A program made the position numbers and the translations under genes. 6,866 nucleotides of DNA from Pseudomonadota bacterium (GTDB lineage Bacteria; Pseudomonadota; Alphaproteobacteria; Rhizobiales; Xanthobacteraceae). The notes under the pieces were generated by a model, which was not told where the DNA came from, did no database searches, and was given only the letters and a program-made list of their open reading frames with translations. How positions within the stretch are numbered: position 1 is the stretch's first letter; each line of letters opens with the position of its first letter. The stretch spans positions 1 through 6,866 of the forward strand of contig JAEZBA010000059.1 in the NCBI GenBank assembly GCA_023430245.1. Reading direction: 5' to 3'. Positions 1 to 6,358 of the stretch are shown here, piece by piece.

Positions 1-1354
1 ACATTAACCGGCCGCGGGGTTCCCGCGCGGCGCGCAGCACCTGCGGCCCCGCGACCGCCGCAACGTTCGGCAGGAAGTAGAATGAATTCTCGGCATAGGC
101 CGAGGTGTTTTTGGACTTGTCGAGCGAGGCCGACAGCAGCAAGCCCTTGGTCGCCAAAGCGCCGTTGGCGAATTGCTGGTTGTCGATCTGGCCGTTGTGG
201 ATATTGACGCCGGCCACCAGGCGATTTCGGAAGCCCGCGATAGTACGGTCGTCGACGATGCGCCCGAAGCCGCCATAGTCGTCATAGGTATAGTCGAGCC
301 ACTGGAAGATCGGATGCATCAGGTGGCGATCGACGTTGAACGCGCCGACCTCGACGGTCGTGTTATCGCTGAGCTTGATCGCTGTCTTGTTGGCGATGCG
401 GTTTGAGTTGATGTTGCGCTGCCAGTCGTTGACCTTGTTGGCGGTCGCCGCCGCGCGCGGCTCGTTCAGCGCGATGTATTTGGTGACAGCGCCGGGAATG
501 CGCTGCTCGATGGTGTTGCCGTTGAAGTAGAATCGCGTTTCGATATCCGGCGTAATCTTGTAGCCGAAATTCGCCGACCCCCGCATCAGGTTGCCGTTGC
601 TGTGATCGCGAAACCCGTCCTGCACCTGATAGGAGCCGGTGACGAAATAGTCGAACGGGCCAACGGCGGCGCCGGAACTCGCCTGGATGCGGCGATAGCC
701 GAAGCTTCCGACGTCGGCGCTCATCGCGAATGGCCGTGCATCGCGTCCACTTGGCGTTACGAAGTTGATCGCACCGCCGAGCGAATTCGCGCCGAATTGC
801 AGTGCGCTCGCGCCGCGCCAGACTTCGGTGTAGCGATAGGCGGTCGGATCGATTTCCTGAAAATCGAAATACCCGTCTGCCGTGTTGATCGGGATAACGC
901 CATCCATATAGAGCTGCAGCGACCGGCCATGGAAGTTGCGCGACAGCCCCGAGCCGCGGATTGAGAGCCGCGTATCCTCGCCCCATTTTGGCTGCGCCCA
1001 GACACCCGGCACGTATTCCAGGATGTCCTTCACGGTTGAGACGTTGCGATCGCGCAGCGCCTCCGACGGCACGATCGCAACTGCGCCCAGCGACTGGTTC
1101 AGCTCCCGCCGCGCCTGTTCGACGGTGGGCACGGTGAGGCTTTGATTTGCCGATGCGGCCGGCTCGCTTGGCCTGGCGGCCGGCGTGCTGCCCGGCGCGG
1201 ATTGTGCCGGCGCGGGCTGGCGGCGCGCGGTTGTCGCGGCGGGTGCGGATTCGACGGTGATGGGAGGAAGCGAGGTATTTTGCGCAGCCGCCATCTGCGG
1301 CAGAATCGCCGCGGCGGCCGACAGCGCGCAGGTCGCGCGCCACGAACGTGACAT
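1..1354 (-). CDS. TonB-dependent outer-membrane receptor (N-terminal part, runs off left edge)
   Basis: Energised outer-membrane transporter for a scarce ligand, probably a metal complex or siderophore; the substrate cannot be read from the sequence. The reading frame is open from the ATG at 1354 to the window edge, giving 451 residues. A signal peptide (about residues 1-24, ending MAAAQ) is followed by a possible TonB box (ITVES, 32-36), then an Ala/Pro/Ser-rich linker (about 37-70). The plug domain (about 75-205) shows VKDILEYVPGVW, LSIRGSG (130-136) and the hallmark GANSLGGAINFVT (188-200). Alternating aromatic beta-barrel strands follow and are still incomplete at the edge. A typical receptor has 650-800 residues, so roughly 200-350 are missing. 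A GGAG ribosome-binding site (complement of 1362-1365) lies 7 nt before the start and supports it. The DUF2946 gene ends 49 bp upstream on the same strand, suggesting cotranscription. The plug resembles FecA-like receptors (COG4772 style), but that is only resemblance. Confidence 0.93.
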   Translation of the reverse strand, partial: MSRSWRATCALSAAAAILPQMAAAQNTSLPPITVESAPAATTARRQPAPAQSAPGSTPAARPSEPAASANQSLTVPTVEQARRELNQSLGAVAIVPSEALRDRNVSTVKDILEYVPGVWAQPKWGEDTRLSIRGSGLSRNFHGRSLQLYMDGVIPINTADGYFDFQEIDPTAYRYTEVWRGASALQFGANSLGGAINFVTPSGRDARPFAMSADVGSFGYRRIQASSGAAVGPFDYFVTGSYQVQDGFRDHSNGNLMRGSANFGYKITPDIETRFYFNGNTIEQRIPGAVTKYIALNEPRAAATANKVNDWQRNINSNRIANKTAIKLSDNTTVEVGAFNVDRHLMHPIFQWLDYTYDDYGGFGRIVDDRTIAGFRNRLVAGVNIHNGQIDNQQFANGALATKGLLLSASLDKSKNTSAYAENSFYFLPNVAAVAGPQVLRAAREPRGRLM

Positions 1355-1403
1355 GAGAAATCTCCGATAACGATGTGATGGATGCGGCCGGAGCCGCGCT
1401 CGA

Positions 1404-1802
1404 TCAGACCGTCAGCGGGGGTGCGCGGATGGACCCGGAGCGGATCGCATGGCGGCCCGGCGCAACATTGGGCGCCGGCGCAAACACGACAACAGAAGCG
1501 GAAGAGAGCGGCGCCGGTTCGGCAACCGGATCGGGCAGAATTGCTGCGGCGGCCAGAACCGGTCCGCACAGGACGCAATGAAATTTGCCGGCTGCGGGCG
1601 CGGGTGCATCAGGATCGGCGGGGTCCGCCGGACCGGCGTTACCGCTGCCGAAACAGAGAACGTGCCATCCGGCGATATCCGCGGCCTGCGCATTGGCCGG
1701 CAGCGGCGCGAAGGCCGCGAACAGGGTCTGCAGCGCAATGGCGTAGGCCGCGATCAGACCGATCGCTGCCCTAAACCGCACGCTTTTGACGAAACCCGTC
1801 AT
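1404..1802 (-). CDS. DUF2946-type small exported or membrane protein with Cys/His motifs
   Basis: A 132-residue protein of unknown biochemical role. A basic N-terminus precedes one hydrophobic segment (about residues 13-33) that ends in ANAQA, so it is either a cleaved signal peptide or a membrane anchor. Then come H47-x-x-C50, an Asp/Ala/Pro-rich spacer (51-72), and H75-C76-x-x-C79 in FHCVLC. A moderately hydrophobic stretch (80-92) and a short C-terminal RAPP motif (126-129) follow. A central CxxC and a terminal R-G/A-PP match what I recall of DUF2946 proteins, which are often encoded beside TonB-dependent receptors. The His/Cys pattern would suit binding a metal such as copper, but no function is proven. 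The gene precedes the receptor on the same strand. Its start at 1802 has a purine-rich GGGG about 5 nt upstream. The assignment to DUF2946 comes from motif memory, not a search. Confidence 0.75.
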   Translation of the reverse strand: MTGFVKSVRFRAAIGLIAAYAIALQTLFAAFAPLPANAQAADIAGWHVLCFGSGNAGPADPADPDAPAPAAGKFHCVLCGPVLAAAAILPDPVAEPAPLSSASVVVFAPAPNVAPGRHAIRSGSIRAPPLTV

Positions 1803-1842
1803 TCCAACCCCACCCGGCGTTACCCATATCAGCGATAAATTC

Positions 1843-1858
1843 GCGGGTGAAGTCCCGC
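1843..1858. promoter_or_regulatory. Short inverted repeat between DUF2946 gene and obgE
   Basis: GCGGG (1843-1847) and CCCGC (1854-1858) form a 5-bp inverted repeat with a 6-base spacer, in the 78-bp gap between the divergent DUF2946 gene and obgE. It could be an operator for either gene. It is short, and such repeats arise easily by chance in GC-rich DNA. Confidence 0.2.
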
Positions 1859-1867
1859 ATCCTCACC

Positions 1868-1873
1868 TATATT
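1868..1873 (+). promoter_or_regulatory. Candidate -10 element of obgE
   Basis: TATATT at 1868-1873 matches five of six bases of the sigma-70 -10 consensus and stands out in GC-rich surroundings. It lies only 7 bases before the obgE ATG (1881), so transcription from it would begin at or next to the start codon. The candidate -35 region about 16-17 bp upstream (around 1846-1851, GGTGAA) is weak. Confidence 0.3.
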
Positions 1874-1880
1874 GACGCTC

Positions 1881-2918
1881 ATGAAATTCCTCGACGAAGC
1901 CAAGATCTATATCCAGTCCGGCGCAGGCGGAAACGGCTGCGTCTCGTTCCGGCGCGAGAAATTCATTGAGTTCGGCGGCCCCAATGGCGGCGACGGCGGG
2001 CACGGTGGCGACGTCATTGCGCGCGCGGTGGACGGGCTCAACACCCTGATCGATTACCGCTATCTGCAGCACCATAAAGCGGAGCGCGGCGGCAATGGCA
2101 TGGGCAAGGACCGCCATGGCGCCAACGGCAAGGACCTCATCCTGAAGGTGCCGGTCGGCACCCAGATCTATGAGGAAGACGGCGAGACGCTGCTGGCCGA
2201 TCTCGATCACCTCGGCGCCGAGGTGCTGCTGGCCAAGGGCGGCAATGGCGGCTTCGGCAACGCGCATTTCAAGTCATCGACCAATCGCGCGCCACGCCAC
2301 GCCAATCCCGGCCAGCCCGCGGTCGAAATGACGATCCGGCTACGGCTCAAGTTGATCGCCGATGCCGGTCTGGTCGGGCTGCCGAATGCCGGCAAATCGA
2401 CCTTCCTCGCCACCGTCAGCGCCGCCAAGCCGAAGATCGCGGATTACCCCTTCACCACGCTGCATCCGCAGCTCGGCGTGTTTGCGGTCGATGGCCGCGA
2501 ATTCGTAATGGCCGACCTGCCTGGCCTGATCGAGGGCGCGCATGAGGGCATCGGACTTGGCGATCGCTTCCTCGGCCATATCGAGCGCTGCCGTGTGGTG
2601 CTGCATCTCGTCGATGGCACGAGCGACGATGTCGGCGCCGCCTATCGCGTCGTGCGCCACGAACTCGAAGCCTATGGCGCGGGGCTTGCCGAAAAGCCCG
2701 AAATCCTCGCGCTGTCGAAATGCGACGCCATGACCGAGGACGAAATCAAGGCCCAGATCAAGGCGCTGAAAAAGGCCGCCAAGAAAACGCCGCTGGTGCT
2801 GTCGTCGCAATCGGGACAGGGTGTGAAGGACGTGCTGCGCGCGCTGCTCGATGTGATCGACGAATCGCGCACCGAGGCCGAGCCCCGGCCCGAGGACGCG
2901 GAAGCCTGGCAGCCGTAA
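1881..2918 (+). CDS. obgE: Obg-family GTPase (ObgE/CgtA)
   Basis: Essential cytoplasmic GTPase that binds the 50S ribosomal precursor and links ribosome assembly to stress and cell-cycle control. The protein has 345 residues. The glycine-rich Obg fold (about 1-158) opens with MKFLDEAKIYI and the GGxGG repeats typical of the family. The G domain follows: G1 GLPNAGKST (166-174), G2 in PFTTL, G3 DLPGL (212-216), G4 SKCD (279-282, a common variant of NKxD) and G5 SSQSGQG (308-314). The C-terminal tail is short, as in many alphaproteobacteria, and lacks the long acidic tail of the E. coli protein. I chose the ATG at 1881 because family members begin MKFLDEAK; an in-frame TTG at 1872 adds only three residues. 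No clear Shine-Dalgarno sequence precedes 1881. The usual partners rplU and rpmA are not next to it; the divergent DUF2946/receptor pair lies upstream instead. It converges on the DUF72 gene 61 bp downstream. Confidence 0.97.
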   Translation: MKFLDEAKIYIQSGAGGNGCVSFRREKFIEFGGPNGGDGGHGGDVIARAVDGLNTLIDYRYLQHHKAERGGNGMGKDRHGANGKDLILKVPVGTQIYEEDGETLLADLDHLGAEVLLAKGGNGGFGNAHFKSSTNRAPRHANPGQPAVEMTIRLRLKLIADAGLVGLPNAGKSTFLATVSAAKPKIADYPFTTLHPQLGVFAVDGREFVMADLPGLIEGAHEGIGLGDRFLGHIERCRVVLHLVDGTSDDVGAAYRVVRHELEAYGAGLAEKPEILALSKCDAMTEDEIKAQIKALKKAAKKTPLVLSSQSGQGVKDVLRALLDVIDESRTEAEPRPEDAEAWQP

Positions 2919-2979
2919 ACTAAGGCTCATCGCGGGTCGCCGTCGCCGCACCGAACACGCCAGGTTCAGACACCGCACT

Positions 2980-3708
2980 CTACAGACTCAGCATATGCCT
3001 CAGCTTGGCCGCATCTGCCGGCGCGGCGCTCTTCTGGTCGTTGTCAAAATAGACAAAGACGTCGCGGCGTTGGCGCCTCCACTTGCGGATATCTTCCGCC
3101 CAGCGCCGCAAAACCGCATCGCCGTAATGTCCCTTGTAGCGGCCACCCGGACCATGCCCACGGACATAGACATGCCGCGCCGTGACCAGCCATGGTGCCG
3201 GAGCGTCGGCATGGTCCGACAGGCAGAGCGCGATGTCATGTTCGCGCAGCAGATCGAGAATCCGCTCGTCATACCAGCTGCTATGCCGGAATTCGAACAC
3301 GTACGGCCGCTTGCGACGGAGCAGTTTGATGAAAGATGCGAGCCGCTCCCGGTCGGCGCGAAATTGCGGCGGCAACTGGAACAGAACGGGCCCGGCTTTA
3401 TCACCCAGCAGCCGCAGACGCGTTTCCATCAACGCGATGGAGTTGCGCGACGCGCCCGACAGCCGCTTCCAGTGGGTGATGAATTTCGACGCCTTCCACG
3501 CGAAGATGAAACCCTTGTAGGTCTGCTCCCGCCAGGCCCGTACCGCTTCCACCGTCGGCGTCCGGTAGAAAACGCCGTTCAGTTCCGTGGTGTCGAACTG
3601 CGTCGCGTAATAGGCGAGCTGGTGCTTCACCATGAGTTTTTTCGGAAAGAACGGCCCGCGCCAGGACGGATAATGCCAACCTGACGTGCCGATATGGACG
3701 CGAGCCAT
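2980..3708 (-). CDS. DUF72 (YecE-like) family protein
   Basis: A 242-residue member of the DUF72 family, which adopts a TIM-barrel fold and has no firmly established reaction. Family hallmarks seen here are HIGTSGWHYPSW near the N-terminus (5-16), FDTTELNGVFYRTP (38-51), KASKFITH (72-79), GPVLFQLPPQF (106-116), the YVFEFRHSSW strand (136-145), CLSDH (162-166), a YVRGHG segment (181-186) and VYFDNDQ (219-225) near the C-terminus. Length is normal for the family and nothing looks broken. The ATG at 3708 gives the family-typical start MARVHIGTSGW and has GAGG (complement of 3715-3718) 6 nt upstream. The frame stays open further upstream, but only as an antisense shadow of proB. The gene lies on the opposite strand between obgE and proB, and diverges from proB across 91 bp. 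There is no sign of a functional link to either neighbour. Confidence 0.92.
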   Translation of the reverse strand: MARVHIGTSGWHYPSWRGPFFPKKLMVKHQLAYYATQFDTTELNGVFYRTPTVEAVRAWREQTYKGFIFAWKASKFITHWKRLSGASRNSIALMETRLRLLGDKAGPVLFQLPPQFRADRERLASFIKLLRRKRPYVFEFRHSSWYDERILDLLREHDIALCLSDHADAPAPWLVTARHVYVRGHGPGGRYKGHYGDAVLRRWAEDIRKWRRQRRDVFVYFDNDQKSAAPADAAKLRHMLSL

Positions 3709-3761
3709 GTGACGCCTCGGACATGACGAACCCGGATTTGACTGGTATGCAACGCCGCGCC

Positions 3762-3779
3762 GGGCCGGCAGTTCGGCCC
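3762..3779. promoter_or_regulatory. Inverted repeat in the DUF72/proB divergent gap
   Basis: GGGCCG (3762-3767) and CGGCCC (3774-3779) form a perfect 6-bp inverted repeat with a 6-base spacer, 20 bases before the proB start. It has no downstream T-run, so it is not a terminator. It could be an operator or a 5'-leader hairpin of proB. A related GGCCG/CGGCC repeat lies upstream of proA. Confidence 0.25.
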
Positions 3780-3799
3780 TTCGAGAGCCGATCGCCCGC

Positions 3800-4930
3800 A
3801 TGTCCGCCCGTCTCCCCGCCCTCACAGATTTTCGCCGCATCGTCATCAAGGTCGGTTCGTCGCTCCTCGTCGATTCCGCCGCCGGGCGGCTGCGCGAGGA
3901 CTGGCTGCGCGCCTTGTGCGAGGACATCGCCTGGCTGCATGGCGGCCAGCGCGACCTGCTGGCAGTCTCGTCCGGCGCGATCGCGCTTGGCCGTTCGGTG
4001 CTGAAGCTGCCGCGCGGCGCGCTGGCGCTGGAAGACTCGCAGGCCGCAGCGGCGGTCGGACAGATTGCGCTCGCCCGCATCTGGGCGGAAATGCTTGGCA
4101 CCCACGGCATCACCGCGGGGCAGATTCTGGTCACGCTCGGCGACACCGAAGAGCGCCGCCGCTATCTCAACGCACGCTCGACCATCGACCGGCTGCTGCA
4201 ATGGAAGAGCGTGCCGGTGATCAACGAGAACGACACCGTCGCTACCACCGAAATCCGTTACGGCGACAACGACCGCCTCGCCGCGCGCGTCGCCACCATG
4301 GTGAGCGCGGACCTACTGGTTCTGCTCTCGGACATCGACGGGCTGTACGATGCCCCGCCCGGCGCGGGCAGCAATGCCAATCTGATTCCGGTGGTCGAGC
4401 GCATCACGCCGCAGATCGAAGCGATGGCCGGCGCCTCTGGCTCCGAATTGTCGCGCGGCGGCATGGTCACCAAGATCGAGGCCGGCAAGATCGCGACCAG
4501 TGCCGGCACGCACATGGTGATCGCATCCGGCAAGACGATGCATCCGCTGCGCGCCATCGCCGACGGTGGACGCTGCACCTGGTTTCTGACGCCGGCCAAT
4601 CCGGTGACGGCCCGCAAGAAGTGGATCGCCGGCGCGCTCGAACCGAAAGGCACGTTGCATATCGACGCCGGTGCAGTCGCCGCGCTACGCCGCGGCGCCA
4701 GTCTTCTGCCGGCAGGCGTCAAGCGTCTCGATGGCGCGTTCCAGCGCGGCGATGCAGTGACGATCCGCGATCTTGAAGGGGCCGAAATCGGACGCGGCCT
4801 CATTGCTTACGACGCCGAGGATGCGGGCAAGATCGTCGGGCGTTCGAAGGCCGATATCATGCTCATTCTCGGCTTTTCCGGCCGCACCGAAATCATCCAC
4901 CGCGACGATCTCGTGCTCTCGGGACATTAG
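3800..4930 (+). CDS. proB: Glutamate 5-kinase, AAK + PUA domains
   Basis: Catalyses ATP-dependent phosphorylation of L-glutamate to gamma-glutamyl phosphate, the committed and usually proline-inhibited step of proline synthesis in the cytoplasm; ProA takes the product. The protein has 376 residues, normal for the two-domain form. The amino-acid kinase domain (about 10-255) shows VIKVGSSL (15-22), AVSSGAIALG (55-64), NENDTVATTE (142-151), GDNDRLAARVA (155-165), SDIDGLYD (177-184) and the GGMVTKIEAGKIA signature (220-232). A PUA domain follows at about 285-363. The chosen ATG gives the kinase domain its usual short leader; only a weak purine stretch (GAGAG) lies upstream at a long spacing. The DUF72 gene is divergent 91 bp upstream. 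proA is not adjacent: about 1.4 kb and a minus-strand peptidase gene separate them. No terminator directly follows the stop; the first strong one is 380 bp downstream. Confidence 0.97.
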   Translation: MSARLPALTDFRRIVIKVGSSLLVDSAAGRLREDWLRALCEDIAWLHGGQRDLLAVSSGAIALGRSVLKLPRGALALEDSQAAAAVGQIALARIWAEMLGTHGITAGQILVTLGDTEERRRYLNARSTIDRLLQWKSVPVINENDTVATTEIRYGDNDRLAARVATMVSADLLVLLSDIDGLYDAPPGAGSNANLIPVVERITPQIEAMAGASGSELSRGGMVTKIEAGKIATSAGTHMVIASGKTMHPLRAIADGGRCTWFLTPANPVTARKKWIAGALEPKGTLHIDAGAVAALRRGASLLPAGVKRLDGAFQRGDAVTIRDLEGAEIGRGLIAYDAEDAGKIVGRSKADIMLILGFSGRTEIIHRDDLVLSGH

Positions 4931-5086
4931 CGCTTCGCCGCAGCGCCTTACATTCGACGCGAAAGCGCCACGAATAAGCGAGCGGCTGGAGTTTGATACA
5001 AGTATACCGCAAAGCTGTTGCAGAACTGCCGCGAGTGTTGCGCATCGGCATGTTGATCAATTGTGGCGAGCTTAAATGATACCGCA

Positions 5087-5356
5087 GCATTGCATCGCGC
5101 CGCGCGTAACCTCGACCCGTGGCGTCGCGTATGAGGGTCGCTTTGAGTACCGGCCGTTACTGGTCGGAATGTATCAGTTGCGTATGCGTTTCGACGGACG
5201 GTTCGCCGATCCGTTACCTGGCAGGGACTCCCCTGAACCGTACCTGCCCGCGGTTTCGTCGAATGGCTGGGGGCGATTCTTCGTCCGGTACGCCGCCACT
5301 ACGTCGATGATAACGAGACATTCCGGTGCCTCCCGGGATGTCTCGTTATTTTTTTT
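5087..5356 (+). ncRNA. Candidate small structured RNA ending at a Rho-independent terminator
   Basis: The stretch 4931-5309 after proB has no convincing protein gene but leads into a strong terminator, which implies that something is transcribed through it. Visible potential stem-loops in order: CGACCC/GGGTCG (5113-5140), CCGGCC/GGTCGG (5150-5167, one G-T pair), CGGaCGG-TTCG-CCGatCCG (5195-5213), CAGGG-ACTC-CCCTG (5222-5235, or alternatively GGCAGG/CCTGCC, 5220-5248), GGGCGA-TTCT-TCGTCC (5271-5286, one G-T pair), then the terminator stem. A possible promoter is TTGATC (5053-5058) with AATGAT (5075-5080) at 16-bp spacing, so the 5' end near 5087 is a guess. The signal could equally be a long proB 3' UTR, and GC-rich DNA makes small hairpins often by chance. 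I recognise no known RNA family here. Confidence 0.3.
5310..5356 (+). terminator. Strong Rho-independent terminator
   Basis: A perfect 12-bp stem (5310-5321 with 5338-5349, ATAACGAGACAT against its complement) continues into five inner pairs (5322-5326 with 5333-5337, one of them T-G). The six-base loop is TGCCTC. The stem runs directly into eight T residues (5349-5356). This is a textbook intrinsic terminator for plus-strand transcription. It lies 380 bp beyond the proB stop with no clear gene between. It may end proB read-through or a separate small RNA. There is no matching A-run on the left side, so it is probably not bidirectional. Confidence 0.9.
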
Positions 5357-5399
5357 AGCGCACTCCTACGTCGAACGATTTTGAGCGCATTACCATCCC

Positions 5400-5483
5400 T
5401 GTCATGCCGCGCGAAGGCGGGGCATCCAGTTCACTCTTGATCCCCCGTGCTTACTGGATCGCCTGCCTTCACGGGCGATGACA
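5400..5483. repeat. Imperfect palindrome resembling dispersed intergenic repeats
   Basis: Two 31-base arms (5400-5430 and 5453-5483) are inverted, imperfect copies of each other, separated by 22 bases. The outer ends are TGTCAT/ATGACA, the shared core is GAAGGC/GCCTTC and the inner ends are ATCCAGT/ACTGGAT. The right arm also folds on its own (CGCCTG with CGGGCG around CCTTCA). This pattern, starting GTCATGCC and containing GCGAAGGCGGG and ATCCAGT, resembles high-copy palindromic elements between genes in Bradyrhizobium-like genomes; I infer this from memory. No target-site duplication is visible. It lies just beyond the 3' end of the minus-strand dipeptidase gene, so its hairpin could also protect or end that transcript. 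Confidence 0.65.
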
Positions 5484-5505
5484 AGACAAGAATTGATCCA
5501 ACGGC

Positions 5506-6192
5506 TCAACGCACCGGGAAATCGAAATAGCTGTTCGGGAACGGCTCGTTACGCAGCGTGAAGTGCCACCATTCCTTGTCGTAAGGAATGAAGCCACGCG
5601 CCCGCATCGCATCCGCGAGGATCTTGCGATTGGCACGCGCCTCCGCACTCACCTTGCCGCTTTGTCCCGATTGCGGTGACAGGAAGTCGAACGGCGTGCC
5701 CATGTCCAGATCGGCCCCGCCGGGCATCTTCACCAGCGTGAGGTCGACGGTGGAGCCGCGCGAATGGCCTGACCGCGAGGCGATATAGCCTTCGCGGAAC
5801 AGGTTGCCCTTGGCGACATGCGGATAATATTCGGCCTTGGTGCTGTTGTCGGGATCGCGCGCCCAGCGCACAAAGTGGCGCACGCCGCGCGCCGGACGAT
5901 AGCAATCGAACACCTTCAGCCCGAGGCCGCGGGGCTTGAGATCCCGCTGCACCGCCGCCAGCGCCGTGGCCGCCTGCTGGGTCAGCACGCAGACCGGCGC
6001 CTCGTATCCGTCAACGCGGGCACCGACGAAGTTGTTGGTGCCGAAATAGCGCATGTCGACCACGAGCTCCGGGATGACCGTCGCGGCATCGACAAAGGCC
6101 GGCGGCCTGGCAGAGGGGTTTGTTTGTGCGGCCACGGACGTCCCCGACAGGAGCAGAGCTGGGAGCGCGGCGCGGAGCGCTCTCCGAATCAT
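5506..6192 (-). CDS. Exported VanX-type D-alanyl-D-alanine dipeptidase (peptidase family M15D)
   Basis: Zinc dipeptidase expected to cleave D-Ala-D-Ala, here probably in the periplasm for cell-wall peptide turnover. With the start at 6192 the protein has 228 residues and begins with a clear signal peptide (MIRRALRAALPALLLSG to SVAAQ, about 1-23). M15D hallmarks are present: the substrate-binding Arg in DCYRPARG (R99), the zinc-binding SGHSRGSTVDLTL (H143, D150) and EWWHF with catalytic E207 and zinc ligand H210. An upstream in-frame ATG at 6255 adds 21 residues. Both starts have a ribosome-binding site: GGAG 7 nt before 6192, and AGGA 6 nt before 6255. I prefer 6192 because the signal peptide then begins at residue 1. 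No vanA/vanH-like genes lie nearby, so glycopeptide resistance is unlikely. The gene is divergent from proA and antisense to the proB-proA direction. Confidence 0.93.
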   Translation of the reverse strand: MIRRALRAALPALLLSGTSVAAQTNPSARPPAFVDAATVIPELVVDMRYFGTNNFVGARVDGYEAPVCVLTQQAATALAAVQRDLKPRGLGLKVFDCYRPARGVRHFVRWARDPDNSTKAEYYPHVAKGNLFREGYIASRSGHSRGSTVDLTLVKMPGGADLDMGTPFDFLSPQSGQSGKVSAEARANRKILADAMRARGFIPYDKEWWHFTLRNEPFPNSYFDFPVR

Positions 6193-6274
6193 CCGCCCGC
6201 TCCGGCCAGACTGCCGGTCCGCCGCGGATTCTTCAATCTTTACAATCGGATCCATCTCAAATCCTGATCGGCTC

Positions 6275-6293
6275 GAGGCCGTATCACGGCCTC
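6275..6293. promoter_or_regulatory. 8-bp perfect inverted repeat upstream of proA
   Basis: GAGGCCGT (6275-6282) and ACGGCCTC (6286-6293) are perfect inverted repeats around ATC. They lie in the gap between the divergent dipeptidase gene and proA, 65 bases before the proA ATG. The site suits a dimeric regulator controlling either gene, or a hairpin in a leader. There is no T-run, so it does not read as a terminator. Confidence 0.35.
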
Positions 6294-6358
6294 TGACGCT
6301 CGCCCCGGCGAAGGGTTACATGATAGAAGCGAGTTCAAGCATACACCCGACAGGTACC

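Noticed and set aside
363..1343. Long minus-strand frame of 326 codons over the receptor
   Set aside because: Arg-rich shadow in another frame of the TonB receptor, whose own frame shows signal peptide, plug and barrel features.
1872..1880. TTG start three codons upstream for obgE
   Set aside because: Obg proteins begin MKFLDEAK, matching the ATG at 1881.
2919..2979. Possible terminator between the convergent obgE and DUF72 genes
   Set aside because: I looked for a hairpin with a T-run and found none in these 61 bases.
3709..4146. N-terminal extension of the DUF72 gene to 388 residues
   Set aside because: The extra residues are antisense to proB and low in complexity; family members begin at MARVHIGTSGW, which has its own ribosome-binding site.
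4893..5090. 65-codon minus-strand frame overlapping the end of proB
   Set aside because: No recognisable features, and it overlaps the proB coding end and the spacer.
5119..5310. 63-codon frame starting at GTG and stopping exactly at the terminator stem
   Set aside because: Its position is intriguing, but the composition is rich in Ser, Arg and Cys with no family features and no convincing ribosome-binding site. A homologue in relatives would revive it.
5076..5384. Open reading frame of 102 codons on the plus strand after proB
   Set aside because: It runs straight through the strong terminator, lacks the third-position GC bias of the neighbouring genes, has no clear ribosome-binding site and shows no motif I recognise.
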